NCBI RefSeq assembly: GCF_009766105.1
Contig: NZ_LMUH01000022.1
Coordinates: 223,545 to 287,544, forward strand
Direction of reading: 5' to 3'
Source: Granulicella sp. S156
Lineage (GTDB): Bacteria > Acidobacteriota > Terriglobia > Terriglobales > Acidobacteriaceae
DNA: 64,000 nucleotides
In this document: positions 32,269 to 43,406 of the stretch, in pieces
How the letters are laid out: each line of letters starts with the position of its first letter
Position numbering within the stretch: position 1 is the stretch's first letter
Position numbers and translations under genes: made by a program
The notes under the pieces: generated by a model
What the model saw: the letters and a program-made list of their open reading frames with translations, nothing else
Databases searched by the model: none
Told to the model about the DNA's origin: nothing

Positions 32269-32766
32269 ATGCCGCGCGCAAAAACTACCAATTCCCCCCG
32301 CCTCCTCATCCGCTCCTCCTCCATCCACGCCGCTGGATGCTACACGCTGGACGCCATTCCGCGCGGCCGCCGCATCATCGAGTACGACGGCCCCCGCCTC
32401 TCCAAAGAGCTCGCCGACGAGCGCTATGCCGACCGCATCGTCACCTACATCTTCGGCTTCGGAGACAACGGTGCCGTGATCGACGGCTTTGGAACCGCGA
32501 TGTTCCTCAACCACTCCTGCGCGCCCAACTGCGAGAGCGAAGAGAGGGGCGGCCGCGTCTTCGTTCGCGCCATCCGCAACATTGCCGCCGGCGAAGAGCT
32601 GCTCTACGAGTACAACCTCTACGACGCCGACGAAGCAGACAAAGCCGATTGCTACTGCGGCGCTCCGCAGTGCCGCGGCACGATGTTCTCCGACACCGAG
32701 CTCGAGCGCCGCGCCCGGCTGGCGAAGCGGAAGCAGGCCAAAAAGGCTGAAACGGCAAAGGCATAG
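32269..32766 (+). CDS. SET-domain protein-lysine methyltransferase-like protein
   Basis: A 165-residue protein made of a single SET fold. Seen: GCYTLDAIPRGRRIIEYDG (SET-N), FLNHSCAPNCES at 80-90 (NHS motif binding S-adenosylmethionine), GEELLYEYNL at 108-117 with the catalytic tyrosine, and a post-SET CYCGAPQCRG whose Cys128, 130 and 135 together with Cys84 could hold a zinc. The C-terminal tail is Lys/Arg rich. I chose ATG 32269 because the frame upstream lacks similarity and a -10 box lies 7 bp before it. A bacterial target protein is unknown. Confidence 0.85.
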   Translation: MPRAKTTNSPRLLIRSSSIHAAGCYTLDAIPRGRRIIEYDGPRLSKELADERYADRIVTYIFGFGDNGAVIDGFGTAMFLNHSCAPNCESEERGGRVFVRAIRNIAAGEELLYEYNLYDADEADKADCYCGAPQCRGTMFSDTELERRARLAKRKQAKKAETAKA

Positions 32767-32816
32767 CTCCTGTCCTCGAAACCCACACCCCCGGACGATA
32801 CAATCAAGTTCGCCCG

Positions 32817-34925
32817 ATGGCCTATCAAGTTCTAGCCCGCAAATACCGCCCCCAGCGCTTCAGTGACGTCGTTGGGCAGGACCATGTCACCCGAACGCTG
32901 CTCAACGCGCTCGCGCAGAACCGCATCGCGCACGGCTACATCTTCTCCGGCCATCGCGGTATCGGTAAGACGACCATCGCGCGCATCCTTGCCTCCGCGC
33001 TCAACTGCCGCACGGCCATCGGCTCCCCCGAGCGCCCCACGCCCGAGCCTTGCGAGGTCTGCGATAGCTGCCTCGAGATCCGCTCCGGCAGCGCCGTCGA
33101 CGTCATCGAGATCGACGCCGCCACCAACCGCGGCATCGACGAGATCCGCGAGCTGCGCGACGCCGCCCGCTATCGCCCCTCGCGCGACAAGTACAAGATC
33201 TACATCCTCGACGAGGCGCACCAGATCACCGACGCCGCCTTCAATGCCCTGCTCAAGACCCTCGAGGAGCCGCCTGACCACATCGTCTTCATGATGGCGA
33301 CCACGCAGCCCGAGGACATCCCCCAGACCATCCGCTCGCGCTGCCAGCACTTCAGCTTTCACGCCGTCAAACTCGACGACATCGTCGGCCAGCTCACCTC
33401 CATCTCCAAGCAGGAGAACATCGTCGTCGACGAGGCCACGCTCGCACTGCTGGCCGAGGCCGGCGACGGCTCCATGCGCGACGCGCTCTCAATCATGGAC
33501 CAGGCCATCGCCAGCGCACCGCTGGTCGAGGGCCGTCCGGCACTCGAGCTCGGACAGGTACGCGAGCTCATGGGCTCGGTCTCGAACGTCGTCTACGAGG
33601 ACGTTCTGCAGGCCGTCCACGCCAACTCCAGCGCCGACGTGCTCGCCATCGTCAATCGCCTGCTCGACGCCGGCAACGGCGCACCGCAACTCGCGCGCCA
33701 GTTCGTACGCTATATCCGCAACTGCATCGTCGCCAAGATCACGGGGTTGGCTCCAGGCACGGATGCCACCGGCGTCGCCGCCGACCTGCTGCAGATCTCG
33801 CCCGAAGAGCGCCACCGCGCCGCCCGTTCCGCCACACTCTTTACCGAGGAAGAGCTCTCACGCTTCCTCGGGATCATGCTTCGCACCTTCGACGAGCTTG
33901 GCTATCGCCAGGAACAGCGCTTCCATCTCGAGCTTGGCCTGCTGAAGCTCGTCCACGTCCAGCGCCTCATCCCTATCGAAGACCTGCTCAGCCAGCTCGG
34001 TGCCCCCGCAAAGAATCCAGGCACTCCATCGACTCCGGGGACCACCTCTGCGACGACGGCTCCCAAGGCCGCCGCTCCAGCGCCAACTCCCAGCGCCCCG
34101 GTTGCGCCCAGGGTAAGCCCTCCAGCAACTCAGGCACAGGCCGCGAATCCGCCCGCCTTCCCCTCCTCGCCCTTCGAAGCCGACCACACGCGGAAGGTCC
34201 CAACCGCCTCTTCGCCAGCAGCTTCGACCGCGATCAACACCACAACCGAAGGTGCCCTCGCACTGGCCGACCGCCCCGCACCGGCACCACAGCCTGAGAG
34301 CATCACTCCGCAGCCGAACTCTCGCCCGCACCTCGTTGTGTCTCCGCCTGAAGCTGCCCCTGTCTCAGCCGCCATCGCGGCACCTCCCGTCGCGGTCATT
34401 ACTCCTCCTGCCACTGTGATTGCTCCTCCAGCCACGGTGGCTGCTCCTCCGGCCGCAGCGATCACACCTCCTGTCGCGGCAGTCCCACCTCCTCCTCCAG
34501 CGGCAGTCGCTGCACCCGCCGACACAGGCCTCGACCTCGCTGCCCTTCAACAGGCCTTTGTCACAGCGCTGGCCAATACCAAGGGCCAGCAGTCGGCCTC
34601 CGAGCAGGTGGAGGACGCGCATCTCTCGCTGAACGGCGATACGCTCGAACTCCATACCACGCTCTCCGCGACGATGCTTCCCATCCTGCTCAACGCCGAC
34701 GCCGACCGCATTCTGAAGACCGTGATGCGAGCGCAGAACGCGGGCACACTGAAGCTCAAGTTCATCCCTGGAACACCCTCAGCCTCGCCCACCAAGAAGT
34801 CTTCCCGGCCGGCAGCAGAGGGCAGCGCCGCCGATCTCGCCTCAAAGCATCCTATCGTCCAGCAGGCGCAGCAGCTCTTCTCCGCCGAGATCAGTAGAGT
34901 CATCGACCTCCGCGGCAAAGATTAA
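32817..34925 (+). CDS. dnaX: DNA polymerase III subunit gamma/tau
   Basis: A 702-residue clamp-loader ATPase. Walker A GHRGIGKT at 45-52, zinc cysteines Cys64, 79, 82 and 85, DExx box ILDEAHQ, sensor-1 region and the SRC arginine-finger-type motif RSRCQHF are intact. A Pro/Ala-rich linker about 400-570 joins the C-terminal tau-like domain. I see no slippery A-run with a hairpin for a programmed gamma frameshift. It is followed 17 bp later by ybaB and then recR, the usual trio. Confidence 0.95.
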   Translation: MAYQVLARKYRPQRFSDVVGQDHVTRTLLNALAQNRIAHGYIFSGHRGIGKTTIARILASALNCRTAIGSPERPTPEPCEVCDSCLEIRSGSAVDVIEIDAATNRGIDEIRELRDAARYRPSRDKYKIYILDEAHQITDAAFNALLKTLEEPPDHIVFMMATTQPEDIPQTIRSRCQHFSFHAVKLDDIVGQLTSISKQENIVVDEATLALLAEAGDGSMRDALSIMDQAIASAPLVEGRPALELGQVRELMGSVSNVVYEDVLQAVHANSSADVLAIVNRLLDAGNGAPQLARQFVRYIRNCIVAKITGLAPGTDATGVAADLLQISPEERHRAARSATLFTEEELSRFLGIMLRTFDELGYRQEQRFHLELGLLKLVHVQRLIPIEDLLSQLGAPAKNPGTPSTPGTTSATTAPKAAAPAPTPSAPVAPRVSPPATQAQAANPPAFPSSPFEADHTRKVPTASSPAASTAINTTTEGALALADRPAPAPQPESITPQPNSRPHLVVSPPEAAPVSAAIAAPPVAVITPPATVIAPPATVAAPPAAAITPPVAAVPPPPPAAVAAPADTGLDLAALQQAFVTALANTKGQQSASEQVEDAHLSLNGDTLELHTTLSATMLPILLNADADRILKTVMRAQNAGTLKLKFIPGTPSASPTKKSSRPAAEGSAADLASKHPIVQQAQQLFSAEISRVIDLRGKD

Positions 34926-34942
34926 CAAACCGAAAGGCCCCT

Positions 34943-35254
34943 ATGGATCTCGACAAGATGCAGCAGATGCTCTCGCAAGTGCAGGCGATGAAGTCGCAGA
35001 TGGACGATCGCCTCGCCGAGACCGTCGTCGAAGCCACTTCGGGCGGCGGCGCAGTCATCGTTCGCATGAACGGCAAGAAAGAGTTGCTCAAGCTCACCAT
35101 AGCCCCCGCTGCCGCAAGTGCGGCTACAAGCGACATCACCATGCTCGAAGACCTCATCCTCGGCGCCGTCAATGAAGCCTCGCGCAAGGCCGACGACGCG
35201 GCCCAATCAAATGCCGCAGGCATGCTTGGAGGCCTCGGCCTCCCGGGCTTCTAA
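34943..35254 (+). CDS. ybaB: YbaB/EbfC family nucleoid-associated protein
   Basis: A 103-residue DNA-binding protein. The N-terminal helix MDLDKMQQMLSQVQAMKSQM, the GGGAVIVRMNGKKELLKLTI sheet and the EDLILGAVNEA helix define the family. Its place between dnaX and recR is conserved in many bacteria and suggests a link with replication restart or recombination. Confidence 0.93.
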   Translation: MDLDKMQQMLSQVQAMKSQMDDRLAETVVEATSGGGAVIVRMNGKKELLKLTIAPAAASAATSDITMLEDLILGAVNEASRKADDAAQSNAAGMLGGLGLPGF

Positions 35255-35291
35255 GTCTCTTACCTGTTTGCTGTTTCCTGTTTGCTACCTT

Positions 35292-35894
35292 ATGGCTACC
35301 CGTTTCGCCGAGCCTATGGCCCGGCTCATCGACGAACTCCGCAAGCTGCCCGGCGTCGGCACCAAGTCCGCGCAGCGCTATGCCTTCCACATTCTGCGGG
35401 CATCGGATCATGACGCCACCACGCTCGCCGACGCCATCCGCGCTCTGAAGCAGCACCTTCGTCTCTGCTCGGTGTGCAACAACATCACCGACGTCGACCC
35501 CTGCGCCTACTGCACCAACCCCGCGCGCAATCAGCGCCTGATCTGCGTCGTCGAAGAGCCTACCAACATCAACGCCATCGAAAAGACCCGCACCTACAGC
35601 GGCGTCTATCACGTGCTCCACGGCACACTCTCGCCGGTGAACGGCGTCGGCCCCGAGCAGCTACGCCTGCGCAACCTCTGGCCACGCCTTAGCGATGCCG
35701 AAGAGCTTATCCTCGCAACCAGTCCCACCGTAGAAGGCGAAGCCACCGCGCGCTACCTGCTCGACGACATCCGCAAAACCCATCCCACGCTGCACATCAG
35801 CCGCATCGCTACCGGCGTCCCCGCCGGCAGCGATATCGAGTACGCCGACGAAGTCACTATGACCCGCGCCCTCGAAGGCCGCCGCGACCTTTAA
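35292..35894 (+). CDS. recR: Recombination mediator protein RecR
   Basis: A 200-residue RecFOR-pathway protein. Helix-hairpin-helix LRKLPGVGTKSAQRYAF, zinc cysteines CSVCNNITDVDPCAYC, Toprim ICVVEEPTNINAIEKT and the C-terminal Walker-like region are present. I chose ATG 35292 because it gives the usual 200-residue length; the frame is open back to 35118 inside ybaB. The stop codon abuts a palindromic repeat. Confidence 0.95.
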   Translation: MATRFAEPMARLIDELRKLPGVGTKSAQRYAFHILRASDHDATTLADAIRALKQHLRLCSVCNNITDVDPCAYCTNPARNQRLICVVEEPTNINAIEKTRTYSGVYHVLHGTLSPVNGVGPEQLRLRNLWPRLSDAEELILATSPTVEGEATARYLLDDIRKTHPTLHISRIATGVPAGSDIEYADEVTMTRALEGRRDL

Positions 35895-35895
35895 A

Positions 35896-35989
35896 GCCTT
35901 TAACGCAGAGGGCGCGGAGGTTTCGCAGAGGACGCCATGGAGCCCTCTGCGCTCTCCGCGTTTCCCTCCGCGCCCTCTGCGTTAAAGGC
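35896..35989. repeat. Palindromic repeat, family 1 variant (AACGCAGAGG type), copy at 35896
   Basis: The arms 35896-35920 and 35965-35989 are perfect complements over 25 bp (GCCTTTAACGCAGAGGG and its complement at the ends). It begins two bases after the recR stop codon. Confidence 0.85.
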
Positions 35990-36091
35990 TGTTGCTTTTG
36001 TTAAACCTCAGCAAAGTTTCCCCGGGCAAACCTTGCGGGTAGCGTCTTTTGCACCACAAAACCCGTAACCTTAGCACCAGGAGTTTTCCCC

Positions 36092-37105
36092 GTGCCCCCT
36101 TCAAAGAACGCCCTCAATCGCCGCGAGTTCCTGCTCCAGAGCTTTGCCTTCAGCGCTCTTGTCGCTGGCCTCGGCACAAGCAACGCCTTCGCTCTAGCAC
36201 CTGACCAGAAGGCCAAACACATCCTGATGATCGGCGACTGGGGCTGGGAGGGCGACACCGCCGCGCAAGCCAGCGTAGCCTCCGCCATGGCCAAATACGC
36301 GCAGGCGCACGCCCTGCAGACCGAGGCCCTCTTCATGCTGGGCGACAGCTGGTACGGCCCGCTGCCGGGCGGAGCCGACGACCCACGCTGGAAGGCCCAG
36401 TTCGAGGACATGTACCCGAAGAGCGCGTTCGACTGCCCTGCCTACTCCATCATGGGCAACCACGATTACCAGAAGATGCCGCACAGCAAGGTGGACGCGG
36501 AACTCGCCTACGCGCGCAAAGGCAATACCCGCTGGACGCAGCCCTCGCTCTGGTACACCTTCGACCTGCCCCACGCCGAGACGCCGCTCATCAAAGTCAT
36601 AGCGCTCGACAGCAATGTCCCCATGGGACACTTTCCCAACGGCGTTGACTTCACACTCAGCCACGACCAGCAGGCCGCGCAGTTATCCTGGTTTGCCGCC
36701 GAGTTGGAGAAGCCCCGCCAAGCTCCTTTCCTCGTCGTCATCGCGCACCACCCCATCTTCTCGAACGGTCCGCACGGCGACCACAAAGTGCTCATCCAGG
36801 AGTGGGAGCCGCTGCTGCGCAAACATGGCGCGCATCTCTACCTCGCCGGACACGACCACGATCTGCAACACCTCGAGTTCGAAGGCCACCCAACGTCATT
36901 CGTATCGTCAGGCGCAGGCGGCGCCGATCTCTACGACCTCAAGATCGCCGAAGCCAAACGCGGCCCCTACGCCCACAAGGTCTATGGCTTCACCCACCTC
37001 GAAGCCACACCCGACAAGCTGACCCTGCGGCATATCGACGCCGATGGCCGCGTCGTGCATAGCTTCTCTAAGTCGAAGGATGGCGTGGTGACGGTGCTGG
37101 GCTAA
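36092..37105 (+). CDS. Tat-exported calcineurin-like phosphoesterase (acid phosphatase type)
   Basis: A 337-residue exported metallophosphatase. The start is GTG 36092, with AGGAG 9 bp upstream and a twin-arginine signal NRREFLLQSFAFSALVAGLG. Metal motifs in order: MIGDWGW, MLGDSWYG, MGNHDY, IAHHPIFSNGPHGD and LAGHDHDLQHLE. The layout follows tartrate-resistant (type 5) purple acid phosphatases, where a dinuclear metal site cleaves phosphomonoesters in the periplasm or outside. Confidence 0.88.
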   Translation: MPPSKNALNRREFLLQSFAFSALVAGLGTSNAFALAPDQKAKHILMIGDWGWEGDTAAQASVASAMAKYAQAHALQTEALFMLGDSWYGPLPGGADDPRWKAQFEDMYPKSAFDCPAYSIMGNHDYQKMPHSKVDAELAYARKGNTRWTQPSLWYTFDLPHAETPLIKVIALDSNVPMGHFPNGVDFTLSHDQQAAQLSWFAAELEKPRQAPFLVVIAHHPIFSNGPHGDHKVLIQEWEPLLRKHGAHLYLAGHDHDLQHLEFEGHPTSFVSSGAGGADLYDLKIAEAKRGPYAHKVYGFTHLEATPDKLTLRHIDADGRVVHSFSKSKDGVVTVLG

Positions 37106-37118
37106 GCCGCTGCGAAAA

Positions 37119-37220
37119 GAAAACCTCGACGCAAAGTTCGCTAAGGGAGCAAAGGTTCGCCACGACAACCGTAGCGAACCTTTGCGTTTTTCCTTTGCGA
37201 ACTTTGCGTCAAGGCTTTTC
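37119..37220. repeat. Palindromic repeat, family 1, copy overlapping the gpmI 3' end
   Basis: The ends GAAAACCTCGACGCAAAGTTCGC and GCGAACTTTGCGTCAAGGCTTTTC are inverted with two mismatches; an inner pair (GCAAAGGTTCGC/GCGAACCTTTGC) surrounds a CACGACAACCGTA loop. The last codons and the TGA stop of gpmI lie within the right arm. Confidence 0.85.
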
Positions 37221-38834
37221 GGGTGCAGCTCCAGCCACCACCCGCAGATCCCCACCCGTCATCTGCTTCGGCAACTCCAGGTCCATCAACGAAAGAATCG
37301 TCGGCGAAATATCCCGCAACGATCCACCCTCCCTCACACCAATCTTCTTGCCTTGATCGGTCACAAGAATAAACGGCACGGGATTCGTCGTATGTGCGGT
37401 ATGCGGCCCACCGGTCGCAGGATCGATCAGCATCTCCGCGTTGCCGTGGTCAGCAGTGATAATCCAGCTCGCCCCATGCGCACGAACGGCATCGTAGATC
37501 CGCCCCAGGCAGGCATCGACAACTTCCACCGCCTTCACCGTCGGCTCAATCTTGCCCGAGTGCCCCACCATATCCGCATTTGCAAAGTTCACGATGATCA
37601 CGTCGAACGCGGTGTCTGTAATCGACTTCACCACCACATCCGCAATCCCGTTGGCCGACATCTCCGGCGCAAGATCATACGTCGCCACCTTCTGCGACTG
37701 CACCAGTTCACGCTCTTCTCCCGCAAACGGCTTCTCGATACCGCCGTTGAAGAAGTACGTCACATGCGCGTACTTCTCCGTCTCGGCGACGCGCAGGTTG
37801 CGCAGGTCATGCACGCCCATCACGTTCGCCAGCAGGTTATCCATGCTCTCCGGCGGAATCACCATTGGCAGAGCAAACTTGGGGTCGTACTGCGTCATCG
37901 TTACGTAATGCAACTGGCTCGGCACACTCGCAAACGGAATCTCCAGCTCAAGCTCTGCCGCCTTCGGCAGACTCATCCCACGGTCCGCCGTGATCCCGCT
38001 GTTGCGTGCCAGCACACGCGTAACCTGCCGCACACGATCGGCCCGGTAGTTGAAACAGATCACCGCGTCATGATCCGCGATGCGTCCAATCGGCGCGCCC
38101 AGTTCGTCGACGCACACAAACGGTTCTATAAATTCATCGGTAACGCCATTGTTGTAGCTCTCACGAACCCGCTCGATCGCGTCGGAATAGGCGCCCCCCT
38201 CAGCCTGCGCGGTCACCATCGCGCGAAACGCCTTGGCTTCCTTCTCCCAGCGCAGATCGCGGTCCATCGCAAAATAACGCCCGCTCACGCTGGCGAGTCT
38301 GCCCACACCATACTCGACAAACTTCTGCCGCAGCTCCTCGATGTAGCCCGCGCCGCTGGTCGGCATGGTGTCGCGTCCATCCATGAACGCATGCACATAC
38401 ACACGCTCCAGCTTGTGCGCCGCGGCCATCCGCAGTAGTGCATGCAGATGCCGCTGCTGCGAGTGCACGCCACCATCCGATACCAGACCGATCAGGTGCA
38501 GCGCGCGTCCGCCCTCGGCAGCGTGGTGCATGGCCTTCACAAGCGTCGGGTCTTTAAAGAAATCACCGCTCGCAATCGCCGCATCGATGCGCGAGATATC
38601 CATGCGCACCACACGCCCCGCGCCAAGGTTGAGATGCCCCACCTCGGAGTTACCCATCTGCCCATCCGGCAGGCCTACAAAGTGTTCGCTCGCCCGAATC
38701 AGCGTGTTCGGATACTCACGCAACAGGCGGTCGTAGGTGGGCTTGCGCGCCAGCGCAATCGCATTGGCGTTGGTCTCGGCCCGGTAACCCCAGCCGTCAA
38801 GAATGGTCAGAATGACAGGTGACTTGCTTCTCAT
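37209..38834 (-). CDS. gpmI: 2,3-bisphosphoglycerate-independent phosphoglycerate mutase
   Basis: A 541-residue glycolytic Mn-dependent mutase. Metal Asp in ILDGWG, active-site Ser in [26 protein letters not shown], the ICFNYRADR motif and the C-terminal [12 protein letters not shown] and ITADHGNAE metal sites are all present. The final residues PEKP and the stop codon come from a family-1 repeat. A promoter with its -10 box 6 bp before the ATG suggests a leaderless mRNA. Confidence 0.95.
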   Translation of the reverse strand: MRSKSPVILTILDGWGYRAETNANAIALARKPTYDRLLREYPNTLIRASEHFVGLPDGQMGNSEVGHLNLGAGRVVRMDISRIDAAIASGDFFKDPTLVKAMHHAAEGGRALHLIGLVSDGGVHSQQRHLHALLRMAAAHKLERVYVHAFMDGRDTMPTSGAGYIEELRQKFVEYGVGRLASVSGRYFAMDRDLRWEKEAKAFRAMVTAQAEGGAYSDAIERVRESYNNGVTDEFIEPFVCVDELGAPIGRIADHDAVICFNYRADRVRQVTRVLARNSGITADRGMSLPKAAELELEIPFASVPSQLHYVTMTQYDPKFALPMVIPPESMDNLLANVMGVHDLRNLRVAETEKYAHVTYFFNGGIEKPFAGEERELVQSQKVATYDLAPEMSANGIADVVVKSITDTAFDVIIVNFANADMVGHSGKIEPTVKAVEVVDACLGRIYDAVRAHGASWIITADHGNAEMLIDPATGGPHTAHTTNPVPFILVTDQGKKIGVREGGSLRDISPTILSLMDLELPKQMTGGDLRVVAGAAPEKP

Positions 38835-38840
38835 TCTCTT

Positions 38841-38868
38841 AGCTTACCGGGTCAGGAGTGTGTCTCAA
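38841..38868 (-). promoter_or_regulatory. Promoter of gpmI (leaderless)
   Basis: On the minus strand TTGAGA (38868-38863) and TAAGCT (38846-38841) are 16 bp apart. The -10 box ends 6 bp before the gpmI ATG, so transcription should begin at or next to the start codon. Confidence 0.5.
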
Positions 38869-38927
38869 AGAACCTGTTCCGCAGGCACGCAGAACATTTC
38901 TAGTGATGGTTTGAATCATCTCAGAAT

Positions 38928-39074
38928 TGTCATCTCGACCGGAGGCGGCGGTTTTTGCCGCCGCAGTGGAGAGACCCCTGTATTTTGCTCGAAGCCGCAG
39001 TGCTGCTACAGGCGAATACAGCGGTCTCTCCACTGCGCATGACATAAAGCCGTCATGCTCCGGTCGAGATGACA
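38928..39074. repeat. Inverted-repeat element, family 2, compact copy
   Basis: TGTCATCTCGACCGGA at 38928 and TCCGGTCGAGATGACA ending at 39074 are perfect inverted ends; CAGTGGAGAGACC and GGTCTCTCCACTG form a second inverted pair inside. Similarity with the copy at 30978 extends a little beyond the ends on both sides (for example GAATCAnCnCAGAAnTGTCAT). Confidence 0.82.
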
Positions 39075-39130
39075 AGGGATAGGAATGACTTAAAGGATCC
39101 TGTCGCCGCACTCCGAAAAGTTCAAAATCG

Positions 39131-40033
39131 CTAGTTTGCTGACGGCATCTCGAGGTGATCGATGACGACCGTGTCCACCGTAGTTTTGGTCTGCTTCAAT
39201 CGCAAACCAAGCTGCTCTTCGAGCGCGGTAGAAAGCGATGGTCCGGTTGTGTCCGACGCATCCCATTGCAGGGCCACATCGTATCGCCCCGTGAGCCCGG
39301 TATGATCCACAACGATGGAACCGGCGTTGCCTTGCAACATATTAATCAACATGGGAAATGGCATCGCGTGGCCGCTGATCTTTCCATCCGATGACTGCCA
39401 ATCTGTCGCGGGCTGCACACCCTCCTGCCATGGATTCCCGTCCCTATCGGTCTTCGCGTTATCTTCTTTCATTCTCACGCCGCCCTTTGCGAGGATCAGC
39501 TCATACGTCGTCCGTATCTCGGTTGCACGGTGAACCTTCACCTTGAATCGATCGACCAGCAACGACCGCAGCATCAACTGGCGCTGCTCGTCCTGCTGTT
39601 GCTTGGGAAGCTTGCCCAGGGCCTCCGCCGTCTCCATGTCCATCTTCGCTTCAATATCGAAAGACATAGAGCCCGCCCATCCTGGCCAACCCGAAACCGC
39701 GTCGCCCCGGACCCCGTACGCATCTGGAACCAGAGCACTCAATTTGAGATTTCGCATCCAAAATCCGTCCGGCGTGTCTCCGTATCCGGCTGAATCTGAA
39801 TCGCCTTTCGATCGCCTGATCACAACGACTTCATACGTCGGGGTATGAGCGGCGGCCCCGGCTTCGGCCTGCGATCTCGTGGCATTGCTTTGGCCACTCC
39901 CTTGGCCAATCGCGAGCATACATACTGTGGCTGCCACGACGACACGTATCGAACGCCCCATCCCGCGGCGCCCTGCGGACCTCTTCGCAAGACGTTCTCC
40001 GACACACTCCGGCTCCCACGCACCCCACATCAT
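39131..40033 (-). CDS. TIGR03435-type acidobacterial secreted protein, copy 1
   Basis: About 300 residues. Family features: a PTYEVVVIRRSKGD start to the mature part, the LLVDRFKVKVHRATEIRTTYELILAKGG core, VVDHTGLTGRYDVAL, and the C-terminal VVIDHLEMPSAN. GGAGG lies upstream of paired ATGs at 40033/40030; the signal peptide would begin only at an internal MGRSIRVVVAA about 25 residues later (ATG 39961), so that start is also possible. The family is expanded in Acidobacteria and its function is unknown. Confidence 0.83.
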   Translation of the reverse strand: MMWGAWEPECVGERLAKRSAGRRGMGRSIRVVVAATVCMLAIGQGSGQSNATRSQAEAGAAAHTPTYEVVVIRRSKGDSDSAGYGDTPDGFWMRNLKLSALVPDAYGVRGDAVSGWPGWAGSMSFDIEAKMDMETAEALGKLPKQQQDEQRQLMLRSLLVDRFKVKVHRATEIRTTYELILAKGGVRMKEDNAKTDRDGNPWQEGVQPATDWQSSDGKISGHAMPFPMLINMLQGNAGSIVVDHTGLTGRYDVALQWDASDTTGPSLSTALEEQLGLRLKQTKTTVDTVVIDHLEMPSAN

Positions 40034-40172
40034 CCGAACCTCCACGCGTCACCAGCTTAGTTCGACTCCTGCTGGTCGTCCACAATCGCCGCCTGCAAAA
40101 TCACCACTTCGGAAACTTTACGTCGCCGTAAAAGACCCTGATACATGCACGTAGTCCGGCATAACGACGAAC

Positions 40173-40200
40173 GCGTGCAAGGCAAATATGCCTTGCACGC
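40173..40200 (-). terminator. Terminator hairpin after eno
   Basis: GCGTGCAAGGCA (40173-40184) pairs perfectly with TGCCTTGCACGC (40189-40200) around AATA. It lies 33 bp beyond the eno stop codon. The T run is weak. Confidence 0.65.
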
Positions 40201-40232
40201 GATACGTAACCTACTGCTCGAAGGTTGGCCTT

Positions 40233-41770
<1,538 letters not shown>

Positions 41771-41979
41771 TGCTTTTCTGTTTGTCATTCCGAGGCGCAG
41801 CCGAGCGAACCTGCTGTCTCCCGTTCTCTCCCGTGCGGCCTCAAACCTTACGAGGTAATGCGAATTATGGCTTTCCAGTTTTGTCCTGCACATTTTCTGG
41901 GAACTGCGAACGGAAAACGGGAGGAAGCAGGTTCGCTCGGCTGCGCCTCGGAATGACAACCAGAAAAACAAGAAAAGCA
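41771..41979. repeat. Inverted-repeat element, family 3 (TTGTCATTCCGAGG type), copy at 41771
   Basis: The left end TGCTTTTCTGTTTGTCATTC with CGAGGCGCAGCCGAGCGAACCTGCT, and its near-perfect complement ending at 41979, give arms of about 45 bp. The interior has a second pair TCTCCCGTT/AACGGGAGG. No transposase lies inside; it is MITE-like. Confidence 0.85.
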
Positions 41980-41995
41980 GCTTAGCAAGCCATCC

Positions 41996-43339
41996 TCACC
42001 GAACCAGCTCACCCCATCGCTCCCGTCCCTCTACCCCATGCACCGGCATCACTAGCCGCACCTTCGTCCCCCGGCCTGGCCGGCTGACCATCTCCACCTG
42101 CGCCGCACCTCCGTAGAGCACCTGCATACGCTCGCGGACATTCTTCATCCCAATGCCCGACCCCTCACGCACCAGTCCACTCACCGGAGCCGTCACCGCG
42201 CCGCACGGCTCAATCCCTACCCCATCGTCTTCGATCTCTATTACTAGCCGGCCGTCTTCGATCCGGCTGCGCAAAGTCACCGTCCCGCCGCTGATGCGCG
42301 GTTCGAGCCCATGCTTGATGCTGTTCTCTATCAACGGCTGCAGCAGCATGCTCGGCACCGCCACGTCCAGGGTGTCGGCAGCAATCTCTTTCACCACCCG
42401 CAGCTTCTCGCCAAACCGGACCACCTCGATGTCCAGATAGTCGTCGGTAAAGGTCAGCTCTTCGCCCAGGGCCACAAACGCCTCGCCCTCCCGCAGCAGC
42501 ATGCGCAGAATGTTGCCCAGCTTCACGATCATCTCGCGCGCCAACTCGGGCTTCGACCGGATCAAGGACGCTATCGAGTTCAGCGTGTTGAACAGAAAGT
42601 GCGGATTGATCTGCCGCTGCAAGGCATCCAGCCGCGCCTCCAGCAACAGACGTCCCTGCTCTTCAAGCTTTTGCTCAATGCGCACCGCGTTCCAGATCTT
42701 CAGCGGAATCCCCACCACCACCGGCGCACACGCACAGATCGCCAGCTCAACCAGCCAGGAGTTCGAATAAAGCTCGAAGTATCGATGCGGATAGAGATGA
42801 GATAAAAGGCTTGTACCGAACTGTACCGCCATCAACAGCACCAGCAGGAAGATCTGCCGGTCCAGGTGCGGGTGAGTTACCGTCCGCCGCACCCATCGAT
42901 AGATGCTCAGGTCGATCAGCGGCGAAAACGACCAGATGTCTTCCTCTTCCGCAAACTGTCCGAACGCTCCGAAGATCAACGCGATGGCGACGTTCACAAC
43001 CAGCGCCAGATACTCGTGGTGTAACAGGGCGGGGAGCGCCAGCGCTACGCCGCCCACCACCGCAGCGACAGGGCCCAGCAGCAGCCCCAGCACCGCAGTG
43101 GCCTCAAAGGAGAGATCGGCAGCCAGGAAGTTGGGCACTTTCACGCGCACCATCACACCCAGCATCAGCGGAACACAGATCCAGGCCAGCAGTTGCAGCG
43201 TCTCGCGGCGGCTCCGCTCGCGCAGAAGCAGCAGCCGCTTGAAGTGCGTCGACCGCGCCAGCGAACTGGCCACCGCCGCAGCGACGCCCAGCTCCACCAG
43301 CAGAGAGATAAGAAGTAGTTTCGGATCGTTCTCGTGCAC
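41996..43339 (-). CDS. LytS/YehU-type sensor histidine kinase
   Basis: A 447-residue membrane sensor. The N-terminal 210 residues hold about six hydrophobic segments, including a 5TM_LYT-like part (LGLLLGPVAAVVGGVALALPAL). The His_kinase domain follows with LQRQINPHFLFNTLNSI (phospho-His), and an HATPase domain with PLIENSIKHGL and GSGIGMKNVRERM. The start is GTG 43339 after GAGG. A LytTR response regulator would be expected as partner, but none is adjacent. Confidence 0.88.
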   Translation of the reverse strand: MHENDPKLLLISLLVELGVAAAVASSLARSTHFKRLLLLRERSRRETLQLLAWICVPLMLGVMVRVKVPNFLAADLSFEATAVLGLLLGPVAAVVGGVALALPALLHHEYLALVVNVAIALIFGAFGQFAEEEDIWSFSPLIDLSIYRWVRRTVTHPHLDRQIFLLVLLMAVQFGTSLLSHLYPHRYFELYSNSWLVELAICACAPVVVGIPLKIWNAVRIEQKLEEQGRLLLEARLDALQRQINPHFLFNTLNSIASLIRSKPELAREMIVKLGNILRMLLREGEAFVALGEELTFTDDYLDIEVVRFGEKLRVVKEIAADTLDVAVPSMLLQPLIENSIKHGLEPRISGGTVTLRSRIEDGRLVIEIEDDGVGIEPCGAVTAPVSGLVREGSGIGMKNVRERMQVLYGGAAQVEMVSRPGRGTKVRLVMPVHGVEGRERWGELVR

Positions 43340-43406
43340 GCCTCTACTCTACGCGTGCCGCGTCCAGATTCAGACCTGTTTCCTGTTCGCTGTTTCCTGT
43401 TCCTGA

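Noticed and set aside
32817-34925. Programmed frameshift in dnaX producing the gamma form
   Set aside because: I found no A-rich slippery heptamer followed by a stable hairpin at the domain boundary; the linker is GC-rich.
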